NCBI RefSeq assembly: GCF_002368395.1
Contig: NZ_AP018254.1
Span: 5,704,001-5,768,000, forward strand
Origin: Calothrix sp. NIES-3974
Lineage (GTDB): Bacteria; Cyanobacteriota; Cyanobacteriia; Cyanobacteriales; Nostocaceae
Reading direction: 5' to 3'
DNA length: 64,000 nucleotides
In this document: positions 19,097 through 27,911 of the stretch, one piece after another
How the letters are laid out: every line of letters begins with the position of its first letter
Position numbering within the stretch: position 1 is the stretch's first letter
The notes under the pieces: generated by a model
What the model saw: only the letters and a program-made list of their open reading frames with translations
Databases searched by the model: none
Told to the model about the DNA's origin: nothing
Made by a program: the position numbers and the translations under genes

Positions 19097-19192
19097 GCTA
19101 GAGATGCGATCGCAGTTGCAGTCGGTGTGAATAATCCCTACCAAGGGGAATTTTCCAAGGCAAAATCACTAACTGTTCAGAGGTGGGAGGAG
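19097..19192 (+). pseudogene. fragment of the upstream PstS-like gene
   Basis: About 96 bases repeat the segment at 18527-18638 of the gene just upstream nearly identically. Exactly 25 bases (18569-18593) are missing between two AAGGGG direct repeats, and a few substitutions occur near the end (GTTCAG for GGTCAG). It has no start and the deletion breaks the frame. The near identity suggests a recent local duplication. Confidence 0.85.
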
Positions 19193-19727
19193 CTACCATT
19201 TGAAATGGCAGAAAACTCTAGAACATCAGCTTGACTTTGGCTTTTGTCTTGACCTACTAATACAGTACAGCGTAAATAAACCAACCATTAATTTGAGGGG
19301 AAAAGCTACATAATTAATATTTTGAGCATTTTGTCTCCTGCATTCCTACTTCTGCCTTTTGATACTAGATATATTTTCAAAAACTAAGTTTGAATATATG
19401 TAAATAAACGTGAATTCGACGGATTATAAAGGCTACAATCCCTGTGAATCAATGATTTTGAAAGTTAAGGTTTAAAGTAACCTCATCCATTAGTTGAGAA
19501 CAAACTCAATAACTGACTGATTCCAGGTTTAATGATTTTATTCTCAATATTAGGAGGTTTTTAAAAACTTCTATTTCCTACGAATGATACTGGACAAGAG
19601 TTTCAGGCTTCATAACTCATCGAACTCACGTTAAATAAATTAAATTAATTAACTTTTTGACTTTACCTCAGCTTAACCCTAGTCAGACAAAATTCTCTTT
19701 TCAGGTTTTGAGATTATCTTGTATTAT
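19193..19727. other. intergenic region between the PstS-like paralogues
   Basis: AT-rich DNA without a gene follows the fragment. CTTAACCCT at about 19673 and GTTAAGGTTTAAAG at about 19461 weakly resemble Pho-box octamers, but no well-spaced pair is seen. Confidence 0.4.
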
Positions 19728-20720
19728 ATGAGTAATAAAAACAAAGAAACCCTCACCCTGACTTTAACGCTGATTATTACTGGTGCAATTTTAGCCGCAG
19801 GATGGTTTTTCAAAGATAAAATACCCGGTTTTAACAGCAATCAAGTCAATCAACCCCCTTCCCCCACCAATCCGGAATCCCCAGCAACTCCAGGTGGTAA
19901 TGTATCCCAAAATCAAACTTCCACCCAAATACCACCATTAGATGTAAGTCTTCCCAATCCCCAGGTATTAACAATGGATGGGAGTGTGACGATGGTAGCT
20001 ACTATTAAGCAACTACAGCAAGCCTATGCTTTAGTTAATCCTGCAATTCCTAGTGTTTACGGTGTACCCGATGGCAAACCCAATGGAACCAATGCCGGGA
20101 TTCAAAACCTGATAAATGGTAAAGTGGTTTTGGCCGCATCCTCCCGTCCCCTGAATCCGAGTGAAATTCAAGCTGGATTAGTGGGAATACCCATTGCCAG
20201 AGATGCCTTAGCGATCGCAGTTGGTAAAAACAATCCCTATAAAGGGGGATTGACAATGGAGCAGTTAAAGGGGATTTTCCAAGGCAAAATTACCAATTGG
20301 TCAGAGGTGGGAGGACCTAATGCACCCATCAAGGTAATTAATCGTTCCCTCGATAGCGGAACCCATACTTTTTTCCAGGAAGTAGTCCTTCTAGGTGAGT
20401 CCTTTGGAGCTAATAACGCCAATTTTACAACCGTTCAAAAAGACGAAACTACCCCCTTACTGAGGGCTTTGGGGGATAATGGTATTACCTACAGTACGGT
20501 TTCCCAGATTGAAAATCAGACAACTGTGCGTGTTGTTCCCATTAATGGTATTGTCCCGACCGATAGAAACACGATTAAAAATGGTTCCTACCCGATTAGT
20601 CGTCCTGTGTACCTAGTGGTGAAACCGAAAGTTAGTCCTGTAACCAAGGAATTTATTGAATTTTCCCGTTCCCCTCAAGGACAACAGGTTGTGGAGAGGA
20701 CTGGTTTTATTCCTCTTTAA
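19728..20720 (+). CDS. PstS-like substrate-binding protein (paralogue 2)
   Basis: A 330-residue paralogue of the previous protein, alike over its whole length: anchor helix LTLTLTLIITGAILAAGWF, a longer Pro-rich linker (PPSPTNPESPATPGG), then TMDGSVTMVATIKQLQQAY, LAASSRPLNPSEIQAGLVGIPIARDA, GGLTMEQLKGIFQGKITNWSEVGGPNAPI and NRSLDSGTHTFF. The SPDSGT loop of paralogue 1 is SLDSGT here, a change near the expected ligand site. Start ATG 19728 (MSNKNKETL) aligns with MANKNRETL of paralogue 1. The two genes arose by tandem duplication. Confidence 0.87.
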   Translation: MSNKNKETLTLTLTLIITGAILAAGWFFKDKIPGFNSNQVNQPPSPTNPESPATPGGNVSQNQTSTQIPPLDVSLPNPQVLTMDGSVTMVATIKQLQQAYALVNPAIPSVYGVPDGKPNGTNAGIQNLINGKVVLAASSRPLNPSEIQAGLVGIPIARDALAIAVGKNNPYKGGLTMEQLKGIFQGKITNWSEVGGPNAPIKVINRSLDSGTHTFFQEVVLLGESFGANNANFTTVQKDETTPLLRALGDNGITYSTVSQIENQTTVRVVPINGIVPTDRNTIKNGSYPISRPVYLVVKPKVSPVTKEFIEFSRSPQGQQVVERTGFIPL

Positions 20721-20818
20721 AACCACAATCATTGTGTGCAAACGACATGGGGGGACTCGCGAGAAAATAGGGGATGGGGAGTTGGGAGTGGAAAAAAGGT
20801 GCAAGTGGTATATATAAA

Positions 20819-22444
20819 CTACTCCCGACTCACCTCTAACCAAGATTGGACACTTTTTGGTAGATCAGAACCAAAGCGCAGGGGGATAGTTGTGGTGGAA
20901 AATGACTGGGTGTAGGATGATGATAGAAAGGGCCTGTAAATAGAGGCTTCCGGTGTTAATTCTTTGACAAAAGCTAGTCCCACCCCCCGGATTAATTGGC
21001 GAAATCTGTCGGCTTCTCGACCACGACGTTCGCGAACAAGGGTACTGCCGGGGATTTGGTAGTTGCTATCACTTAAGCTTAAATGGGTTCCTCCGATGGC
21101 AGTAATTAGATATTTGCTACCCCGGAGTTGGGAAAAGGGTTTTATTTGGTGGGATACCGCAGGGGTGATGGCATCTTCCGTACTGGCTACCATTAACACG
21201 GGAATATTAATTTGAGATAAGCCTTGACGACCGAACAATTGACCTACTAGCGGATTGAGAGCGATCGCGCGTTGAATGCGTTGGTCTCGCAGTGAAATCG
21301 GTTTTTCTGGGAGGGATGCACCTGCACATTGTAGCCAGTCTCCAGGGGATGCTGCTGCGTTTAAGTTGCGTTGACAGTATCTTCTCAATTCTCCAATGTT
21401 TAATTCTCCCCCTGCGAGGGCTAAGGCTGTATATCCACCGAGGGAATGGCCAATGACAACGGTGTTATTGGTGTTAAATTTTACCCCCGTTGGATTTTGC
21501 TGATTGCGTCGGCTTAATTCGTCTAGTAAGCTGGTAATATCCTGGGGACGGTCGATAAATTCGCTAGGGGAGATTAATCTAGCTAAGTTAGTTCGATTTA
21601 TTGCTTGGTTGACGGCACGACTGTTACTTCCTGGGTGTTCGATGCTAACTGTGGTAATCCCGTGGGAAGCGAGGTGTTCACCTAAATATTTCAAAAATAA
21701 ACGATTAGCACCGAAACCGTGGGAAAGTACAACTAGGGGTTGTTGACTTTGGGTGTCCCCGATGTAGATATCGGCGATAATTTGGCGATTCCCCCGGTTA
21801 AAGTTAATTGTTTGTACTTGTACCGGATATTTACCAGGATTGCTGGGATTAATATTACCTGGTAAGGAAACTCTCTCGCTTGTCGCTAAATCCCGTTCTA
21901 AAAATACCCCCAAAGCTTGGCTTTTGAGGTTATCCGGATTCAGAACTAAACCTAGTTCCAGGAGTTTCGAGGCATCAACGGTCACATTTCGTCCAGGATA
22001 AGCCCGTAAAAATCCCAGTACACTAGCCCCATTTACCTGGCGAATCATCAAATTCAACGCTCCTTGAATTGTATCTCGATTACTACCGGGAATGGCTTGA
22101 CCTAAGCGAGCAAAAATCTGTTGACCCTGGGGGGTATTTACTATCTCACCGATAAATCGATCCGCGACCTGGGGGTCGATATCGATTTTTTGGTTTAATA
22201 GGTTGCGGACATCGGGGGTGAGAAAGGGTGCAAATACCTGTAGGGAATTGGATAATCTCCCCGTTTTTGCGTACTGTTCAATCTCCGAAATTTTCACTGT
22301 TTGGGTAAATGGACCAAACTGGATTGTTACCGTTTCTGCTGCGTCGGACGGGGGAATAGGGGTACAAAGAACCCCCATGATACCTATGAACAAATATAAA
22401 GCTTGACGATATAAAGTTTTTTTGCCGATGAATCCCATCCCCAT
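20819..22444 (-). CDS. secreted alpha/beta hydrolase with DUF1400 domain
   Basis: The 541-residue protein begins with a signal peptide (ALYLFIGIMGVLCTPIPPSDAAE). Residues about 35-190 form the DUF1400 region known from cyanobacterial hydrolases (VTIQFGPFTQTVKISEIEQYA, LTPDVRNLLNQ), and the lipase/dienelactone-type hydrolase fold follows. The nucleophile is the Ser in VVIGHSLGGYTAL, the acid is probably the Asp in VASTEDAITP and the base the His in GGTHLSLSD. Substrate unknown; likely an ester in the periplasm. Starts at 22444 or 22438 (tandem MGMG) are both close to GGAG. Confidence 0.87.
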   Translation of the reverse strand: MGMGFIGKKTLYRQALYLFIGIMGVLCTPIPPSDAAETVTIQFGPFTQTVKISEIEQYAKTGRLSNSLQVFAPFLTPDVRNLLNQKIDIDPQVADRFIGEIVNTPQGQQIFARLGQAIPGSNRDTIQGALNLMIRQVNGASVLGFLRAYPGRNVTVDASKLLELGLVLNPDNLKSQALGVFLERDLATSERVSLPGNINPSNPGKYPVQVQTINFNRGNRQIIADIYIGDTQSQQPLVVLSHGFGANRLFLKYLGEHLASHGITTVSIEHPGSNSRAVNQAINRTNLARLISPSEFIDRPQDITSLLDELSRRNQQNPTGVKFNTNNTVVIGHSLGGYTALALAGGELNIGELRRYCQRNLNAAASPGDWLQCAGASLPEKPISLRDQRIQRAIALNPLVGQLFGRQGLSQINIPVLMVASTEDAITPAVSHQIKPFSQLRGSKYLITAIGGTHLSLSDSNYQIPGSTLVRERRGREADRFRQLIRGVGLAFVKELTPEASIYRPFLSSSYTQSFSTTTIPLRFGSDLPKSVQSWLEVSRE

Positions 22445-22773
22445 TTCTCCATCAAAAAAATTGCTGATTCCCTAATCATGATGCCAAATCGGGACAATCT
22501 GTTTCTTAATCCTGTGGATGGAGGGGTAGGTTTGTAGCCGCTACCTTGAGTCAAAATCACTTATAAAGTCAAGCGATCGCCTGACAATCAAGACAATTGG
22601 TATATTCTATATTGGAACTGTATTAGCCTATAATAGGAGTTCAAGTATATTCCCTATTTCCCTTGCTGCTCCCCCAAGCAATCAAGTAAGAATTGTTGCC
22701 TAAACATTCCTCCCTATCCTCGCTCAAACTTTAATATTATTTAGTTCCATCAACAAGAGCGGATGTTACACTC
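22445..22773. other. divergent intergenic region
   Basis: It lies between the hydrolase and DUF3110 genes and holds both promoters. A HIP1 octamer is at about 22573. No repeats of the palindrome family are present. Confidence 0.5.
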
Positions 22774-23169
22774 ATGCGTGTATTTGTGTTAATTTTCAAT
22801 CCTGGAACGGATAACGAAGGAATTCATTCGATTCGAGTCGGAGATCAAAATCAGATTTTGATGTTTGAGTCGGAAGACGACGCAAACCGTTTTGCCATGA
22901 TGCTGGAAGCACAGGATTTTCCCACACCAACAGTGGAAGCGATTGATGACGCTGAGATTAAGGAATTTTGCGCTGCTGCTAACTTCGATTATCAATTTGT
23001 ACCAGCAGATGGTACACTTGTTATACCTCCAGAAAACAATGTCGAAACTACCGATTGGGACCCTAACCAACCTCCTAGTCAGCCATCTATTAGTGCAGAT
23101 GATGGGGAAACTGAGTACTCGGACTCAGAACTTGATCGTATCCGTCGTCAACTTGAAGGTTTACTATAA
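22774..23169 (+). CDS. DUF3110 family protein
   Basis: The 131-residue protein begins MRVFVLIFNPGTDNEGIHSI and FESEDDANRFAMMLEAQDFPTPTVEAID, a compact alpha/beta domain found in nearly all cyanobacteria and in plant plastids (DUF3110), function unknown. Residues about 90-131 form an acidic, disordered tail (DWDPNQPPSQPS, then a helix SDSELDRIRRQLEGLL). A weak hairpin follows the stop (AACAC, AAGG, GTGTT at about 23190-23203). No neighbour on the same strand gives a hint to its role. Confidence 0.9.
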   Translation: MRVFVLIFNPGTDNEGIHSIRVGDQNQILMFESEDDANRFAMMLEAQDFPTPTVEAIDDAEIKEFCAAANFDYQFVPADGTLVIPPENNVETTDWDPNQPPSQPSISADDGETEYSDSELDRIRRQLEGLL

Positions 23170-23436
23170 TCGGGGATTCACCAACAGCTAACACAAGGGT
23201 GTTGCTAAGTCATTTATGTGGTCTATACACGCATAACATAGACGTGATCGGTTGTGTCTCTATATTTGTGTTTATACCACGATGTAGCAGCACCTTTTTG
23301 AAGGGCATTATACTGGGGGAACTGGGGATGCTGAGGGAGAAAGGAAATGAATGCTTTCACCATGAACTAGGCAAAGTTTGTGTGGTGGAGTACTAAAGCT
23401 ATACACCCTAAACCCAGGGGATTTTGCAAAGTCTAA

Positions 23437-24795
23437 TTAACGGGAATAAATAACTGGTTGGTGTTGTGCTGCTTGAGGTTGCAAAGTTTTTGGTAGTTGT
23501 AGACCCAGGATAATTAAACTAGTTAACATGTAGATTGTTAGGGCTAACCAGAGAATATGGTTGCTGTGGTAGTACCAAGCAATAGCACCAACAGGGATAA
23601 ATCCAATAGCGATCGCACTCAGGGATGAATTGCGTAGGGTTGCACCTGCTGTAATCCCGATAAAGTATCCTTCCAAGATAAAAGCAATACTCGCAAATCC
23701 TAAAACTGGTAGTAACCAAGTTGTATAATCGGCCAGGTTTTGGGTGACTTCCTGGTGGTTAGTCAACAGACTAAAAACCTGGTGGGGAAATAAAATGGAG
23801 ATAATCGCCACACTTACACTTAAGGATAAACTTGCAGATGTAGCTACCAGCAACAGGGGAATTAACTTTCCTGCTTGACCTTTGCCATGAAAATTTCCAC
23901 TTAAACTTTGAGTTGCATGGCCAACCCCTTGAATAATAAACACACACAGGGTGACAATTTGCAGCAGTAAACCATTCTCCGCTAATACCTGAGTCCCCAT
24001 CCCTGCACTCAAATTTGTAAAAATCGCCAAGGTAGAAATAAAAGCCAAATATCGAATCAAAATATTCCCATTTAGAGCAAAAGTCGCCTTCAATGCTTGC
24101 CAATTCCACACCTGGGTCAAACAATTCCCCAGCCTACTCCATTTAATCAGAAAACCAGCCGCAATTAAACCCACCACTAACCCCAAATATTGGCTGCACA
24201 TCGTGGCAATTCCGGCACCGAAACTTTCCCAACCCCAAAGATTAATCATCACATAATCCAGCCCCACATTTGTGAGATTAATTACCAATGACATCAACAA
24301 CACATAAAAATTCTTCTCTTGGCCAAAAAACCACCCAATCAACACATAATTCACCAAAACCGCAGGTGCACCCCAAATTCGAGCGTAAAAATAGGTTAAG
24401 CCCGCAGCCTTCACATCCGTAGTTGTATTGAGAACAGCAAAACCCAATTGACCAATAGGATACTGGAGAGAAAGGATTAGAAATGCGATCGCGATCGCAA
24501 TTAAACCACTGCGCAAACCAATCAACAATACACCATCCAAATCATCCCGACCAATAGCCTGGGCTGTCATTCCATTCGTAGATGAGCGTATAAATTTCAA
24601 CACTCGATAGAGATAATCAAACAAAATTGTCGCCAGAATCACCCCCGCTAAATGACGAATCTCCGTCAAATGTCCCAAAAACGCAACATCAACCAAACCC
24701 GCTAAGGGAACCATAATTCCCGAAAGAATATTGATAGTAGCTAGTCGATAAAAGCGATTGAGAAAATCGTATCTTTCAGGTAGGGAAAAATGCAT
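23437..24795 (-). CDS. MATE family efflux transporter (DinF-like)
   Basis: A 452-residue inner-membrane protein with 12 predicted helices, exporting drugs or metabolites in exchange for Na+ or H+. The N-terminal lobe holds NILSGIMVPLAGLVDVAFLGHL, the MATE family signature, and TNGMTAQAIGRDDLDGVL; the C-terminal lobe has GVGHATQSLSGNFHGKGQ. Sequence style is that of the DinF branch found in plants and cyanobacteria. I take ATG 24795 (MHFSLPERYDF) as start; four more residues to 24807 are possible. Confidence 0.92.
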   Translation of the reverse strand: MHFSLPERYDFLNRFYRLATINILSGIMVPLAGLVDVAFLGHLTEIRHLAGVILATILFDYLYRVLKFIRSSTNGMTAQAIGRDDLDGVLLIGLRSGLIAIAIAFLILSLQYPIGQLGFAVLNTTTDVKAAGLTYFYARIWGAPAVLVNYVLIGWFFGQEKNFYVLLMSLVINLTNVGLDYVMINLWGWESFGAGIATMCSQYLGLVVGLIAAGFLIKWSRLGNCLTQVWNWQALKATFALNGNILIRYLAFISTLAIFTNLSAGMGTQVLAENGLLLQIVTLCVFIIQGVGHATQSLSGNFHGKGQAGKLIPLLLVATSASLSLSVSVAIISILFPHQVFSLLTNHQEVTQNLADYTTWLLPVLGFASIAFILEGYFIGITAGATLRNSSLSAIAIGFIPVGAIAWYYHSNHILWLALTIYMLTSLIILGLQLPKTLQPQAAQHQPVIYSR

Positions 24796-25162
24796 AGGTA
24801 AACCCAAAAAATTATCATTTAATCAAAATAACCGAACTCACCTGAACAATAAGTTTGAATTTCCACAATTTATAGAGCAATCAACTACATTTTGATAGGT
24901 AGTTTAATGCTTGCATTGTGTAGCAAGATTCAACATTTTACCCCGTTAATAAAGATAGCATGGCTAAATTTATATCAATTAAATTTCTATCAATATTGTG
25001 GTTTATCGCACATAAAATATTGAATTTTATTTTTGAATATACCCTTAAGACCGACTGTCAAATTTGATGTCATCTACCTGTTTTTACTCATTTAAGCGGA
25101 TAAGCAAAATTATTTCGTCATTGCGAAATAATCTCAAACCCTGGCAATTATTATGATATTAA

Positions 25163-25218
25163 GTTCGTAGTGAGGACTTTAGTCTTCAAAGTCAGCGAAG
25201 ATAGTGTTGACTACGAAC
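25163..25218. repeat. dispersed repeat with GTTCGTAG ends, copy 2
   Basis: GTTCGTAG and CTACGAAC form inverted ends 40 bases apart; inside are AGGACTTTAGTC-type half-sites. It is related in ends but not in interior length to the element at 16721-16807. Confidence 0.55.
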
Positions 25219-25406
25219 AAAAAATCAGAATTTTTGTGATAATTGCGTCAGTCCTATATAGCAGTCCTAAATGATACGTGATAATTAATTAAGGCTATAA
25301 TGCTTACAAATTAAAGATTTTTATCTAAGTGTTTTCTCACCAATGCTTCCGGATTGCCATATAAATGAGATTTCTCCCAAATTAAAAATTATATTTTTAC
25401 TTTATC

Positions 25407-25515
25407 AGGACTTACGCAGTTACGTCATTGCACTTCTTCGCGTAGGGGATTGACTGTAGGGTTACAAGGTAGACGCGCAGCGGAATTGTTTTATTGTAAC
25501 AAGTACGTAAGTCCT
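25407..25515. mobile_element. 109-bp MITE-like element
   Basis: Perfect 10-bp terminal inverted repeats AGGACTTACG (25407-25416) and CGTAAGTCCT (25506-25515) bracket 89 bases without coding capacity. The AGGACTTACG terminus is a known type of end for non-autonomous elements and for IS copies in cyanobacteria. No clear target-site duplication was seen. Confidence 0.75.
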
Positions 25516-25540
25516 ATGTATAGATAGTTTTTGTAAACCA

Positions 25541-26278
25541 TTAATTAGATGACAACCAATTATCAACTACTTTTAACATTAACTTTTCTCCAATAGCTTT
25601 CTGCTGTTTCATTTTTTTACCACCCATTTGAATTTTGGCTCTTTCCACGACATCAGTTAGTGAGATAAATTTACTTTTTTGTCGCTCTTTAACAATAGCT
25701 TCTGCAATATTACGAGCCTTACCATCAGTTATTCCACCTTGACTAAGTTTATGTACTAATTGAGGCTGGTCCCAAGTATTGAATATTTCTAGTGGATTGA
25801 TTTTTTGTTCTAATTGACTGCGAAGATCTTTATTTTCAGATTCTAAATTATATTTTGCTTTGCTTTCTTCCAGTAACTGATGAGCCAATTTATCTATTCT
25901 TGCTTCTAAGTTATATAAGAATGACTCTAAAGCTTCAGGAGTTATATCTAATTTGCGTTCGGAAATACTACTATGGCGAAAAAGCTCTATTTGCTTTGAT
26001 ATTACTTGTTCACTTTCATCTTCCACGATATATACATTCACCATTTCCCCTTTTTTGGGGTCAATTTCCCTAGCTCTAGCAGCAGCATAATAGGTGAAAT
26101 CACCATCTACAACCTCGTAGGATTGTAAACTTATTCTTTTGACAATTATAGGATTAATTGTACCTTCTATCTCTAAAATAGCATGTGCAGCTGCTTCGAT
26201 TGCTTCATCTGTGAAGTTTGAGCGAGGAGTCGCACAACTAATCTTTTTAATTGCAACAAGCGAAGTCGATAGTTTCAT
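25541..26278 (-). CDS. ParB-like partition protein, atypical
   Basis: A 245-residue protein with a ParB/Spo0J-like N-terminal domain: IEGTINPIIVKRISLQSYEVVDG, then AAARAREIDPKKGEMVNVYIVEDESEQ. The box usually reading GERR (CTP binding in canonical ParB) reads GDFTYYAA here, so CTP-switch function is doubtful. A helical, coiled-coil-like middle (about 115-165) leads to a C-terminal helix-rich part with GITDGKARNIAEAIVKERQKSKF. Its ATG follows the stop of the upstream ParA-fusion gene directly (TAAATG), so the two are tightly coupled. It probably binds a DNA site and partners that ATPase. Confidence 0.8.
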   Translation of the reverse strand: MKLSTSLVAIKKISCATPRSNFTDEAIEAAAHAILEIEGTINPIIVKRISLQSYEVVDGDFTYYAAARAREIDPKKGEMVNVYIVEDESEQVISKQIELFRHSSISERKLDITPEALESFLYNLEARIDKLAHQLLEESKAKYNLESENKDLRSQLEQKINPLEIFNTWDQPQLVHKLSQGGITDGKARNIAEAIVKERQKSKFISLTDVVERAKIQMGGKKMKQQKAIGEKLMLKVVDNWLSSN

Positions 26279-27625
26279 TTACAGCATTCCTATTTTGGAC
26301 AGTACTTCTTTAGCTAGTAACTCAAATTCCTGAGCTGATGTGGAATTGGGTTTAAAATCTAAAACCGAAACGGGATCGGCTATTTCCATATCTCCCATTT
26401 GAATAGTTTGTTCAGAACATTTTGCCAAATCATCTCTTTCATAAATAACAGTATCAAAAATTGGTAAATCATACTTTTGAGATACTTTCTGAATTCGAGG
26501 ATATAAGGTATACTGGATAAATTTTGGATTCGTTGGTATTTTACAGGGTAAAACCCCTAAAATTTCTAAGGGTGGCTGTTTAATTTGTTTTTTAAATCCG
26601 TTTACTGTTTTAATGAATTCCTTGACGTTAAGCAAGCCTTGATTCGCAAATGGTTTTAAATCTGAAGGAATAATTAAATAGTCTGCGGCAATGAGAGCGA
26701 TTCTGGCATATAAGTTTAACGATGGAGGAGTATCTATCAGTACAACATCAAAATCATTTTTCACATCTGCCAGCTTTTCTATTAATATCAATCTACTGTA
26801 GTCTAGGGAATTTAAATCACTTTCATTTTTCATTAAATCAATGTGTGCTGGTACGACATATATTGCCGGCTGACAAAATGATGATTTTCTTGCTACTTCT
26901 GAAATCGAATAAAACTCTTCCGACTGTAAAACTTGTAAGATATTTAAGTCTTTGATATCATCATTTTCTTCATCATCAAATTTGATTAAGCCAGTTGCAA
27001 ACGTTGTATTTGCTTGACTATCTAAATCTATCACTAAGACTTTTTTACCTTTTTTGCTCAAAGCAGCTGCTAAATTTACGACTGTTGTTGTTTTGCCGAC
27101 TCCACCCTTATTATGATAAACGGAAATTATCTTCATTTTTTGTTCTCCTTGGTTATCATTTAAATCTTGATTTTCAAAGCGTTTTGATGAATTCTTGTTT
27201 AAACTGTCCCGTCCAATTAAAGCTTGTATTTGCGAAATATGTTCTTCTATTTCTTTTCCTAAACAACTGAATACCAAACAGATATCATTACCATTAAGAG
27301 TATAAATCCGAATTTCTCTACCATTCGTCAACAAGCCATACTTAACATTCAGCTTAGTTAAATAATACCTAAGCCTCAGTACATGATTATCTAAATTCTG
27401 CTGTGGATGCTTCGCTTCCATGACCACACTCAATGGTGAGTTTGCATCCAAAACAAAGGGAATGACTTGTGCTGCAAAAGCTAAAAAGTCTAATCGGATA
27501 CTACCTACTGCAACTTCCTGATGCCATGTATCTGGAGTGTAACCTAATGCTGGCAAAAGATATTGAACGATAAGTTTACTTTCTACCTCACTTTCATTAC
27601 GACATAGCGCGGGATTAAATGTCAC
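26279..27625 (-). CDS. HsdR_N-type nuclease domain fused to ParA ATPase
   Basis: The frame encodes 448 residues from GTG 27625, preceded by GAGG at 8-base spacing; a longer frame to 27730 runs through a palindrome and has no better signal. Residues about 8-115 match the N-terminal domain of type I restriction R subunits: NESEVESKLIVQYLLPALGY, IRLDFLAF and VVMEAKHPQQN, giving the PD-(D/E)xK residues E11/E15, D46, E70 and K72, then YGLLTNGREIRIYTL. After a linker, residues 164-448 are a ParA/MinD-type ATPase: KIISVYHNKGGVGKTTTVVNLA (deviant Walker A), VLVIDLDSQANTT, DVVLIDTPPSLN and SDLKPFANQGL. The fusion is unusual, and an internal start (27136) could make ParA alone. Confidence 0.85.
   Translation of the reverse strand: MTFNPALCRNESEVESKLIVQYLLPALGYTPDTWHQEVAVGSIRLDFLAFAAQVIPFVLDANSPLSVVMEAKHPQQNLDNHVLRLRYYLTKLNVKYGLLTNGREIRIYTLNGNDICLVFSCLGKEIEEHISQIQALIGRDSLNKNSSKRFENQDLNDNQGEQKMKIISVYHNKGGVGKTTTVVNLAAALSKKGKKVLVIDLDSQANTTFATGLIKFDDEENDDIKDLNILQVLQSEEFYSISEVARKSSFCQPAIYVVPAHIDLMKNESDLNSLDYSRLILIEKLADVKNDFDVVLIDTPPSLNLYARIALIAADYLIIPSDLKPFANQGLLNVKEFIKTVNGFKKQIKQPPLEILGVLPCKIPTNPKFIQYTLYPRIQKVSQKYDLPIFDTVIYERDDLAKCSEQTIQMGDMEIADPVSVLDFKPNSTSAQEFELLAKEVLSKIGML
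27145..27150 (-). promoter_or_regulatory. internal ribosome binding site for the ParA-only form
   Basis: AAGGAG on the minus strand (27150 to 27145) stands 8 bases before ATG 27136, which starts MKIISVYHNKGGVGK, exactly where free-standing ParA proteins begin. It predicts a 285-residue ParA made from the same gene as the 448-residue fusion. Confidence 0.7.
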
Positions 27626-27686
27626 ATTTATAACCTCTAGAAACAGATACGTATTATTACAATACCATTCATTACTATCAAGTGCC

Positions 27687-27706
27687 ATAAAATACATGTA
27701 TTTTAT
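27687..27706. promoter_or_regulatory. 20-bp perfect palindrome, candidate operator or parS-like site
   Basis: ATAAAATACATGTATTTTAT equals its own reverse complement over 20 bases. It lies in the 286-base region between the two divergent parA genes, 62 bases upstream of the GTG of the fusion gene. A binding site for the ParB-like or a ParA protein is the natural reading. Confidence 0.6.
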
Positions 27707-27911
27707 ATTACAAAAATGATATGGATTCACATATACCTATAGGCGAAATTCAGGAAGGAAGATGATTACTTATGGTAATTTAATAAAATTGGTATAATTT
27801 TCACGGCTGTGTCAAGCTAGTTAAAAATCTTAAATTTATGCTATTTTTTCCCTATTCTCGGTAAGCGTAAAGCTAAATATAAGCGGAGCATTATTTTCAG
27901 GATTTAATTCA

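Larger units (their letters stand above)
24796..25540. other. intergenic region rich in mobile-type repeats
   Basis: It contains the GTTCGTAG/CTACGAAC element (25163-25218), a tandem-like pair of CAGTCCTA motifs at about 25250-25270 and the 109-bp inverted-repeat element (25407-25515). A 35-codon open frame at 24960-25067 is hydrophobic but unsupported. Confidence 0.6.

Noticed and set aside
19440-19727. Pho box upstream of the second PstS-like gene
   Set aside because: CTTAACCCT and GTTAAGGTTTAAA occur singly; no pair of octamers with proper spacing was found.
23199-23396. 65-codon + strand frame after the DUF3110 gene
   Set aside because: Unusual composition, no ribosome site and the reading frame is built around a GGGAGAAAGG-type tract; nothing protein-like was recognised.
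24960-25067. 35-codon hydrophobic frame
   Set aside because: Could suggest a small membrane protein, but it lacks a ribosome site and has no match to the small photosystem or cytochrome subunits that I know.
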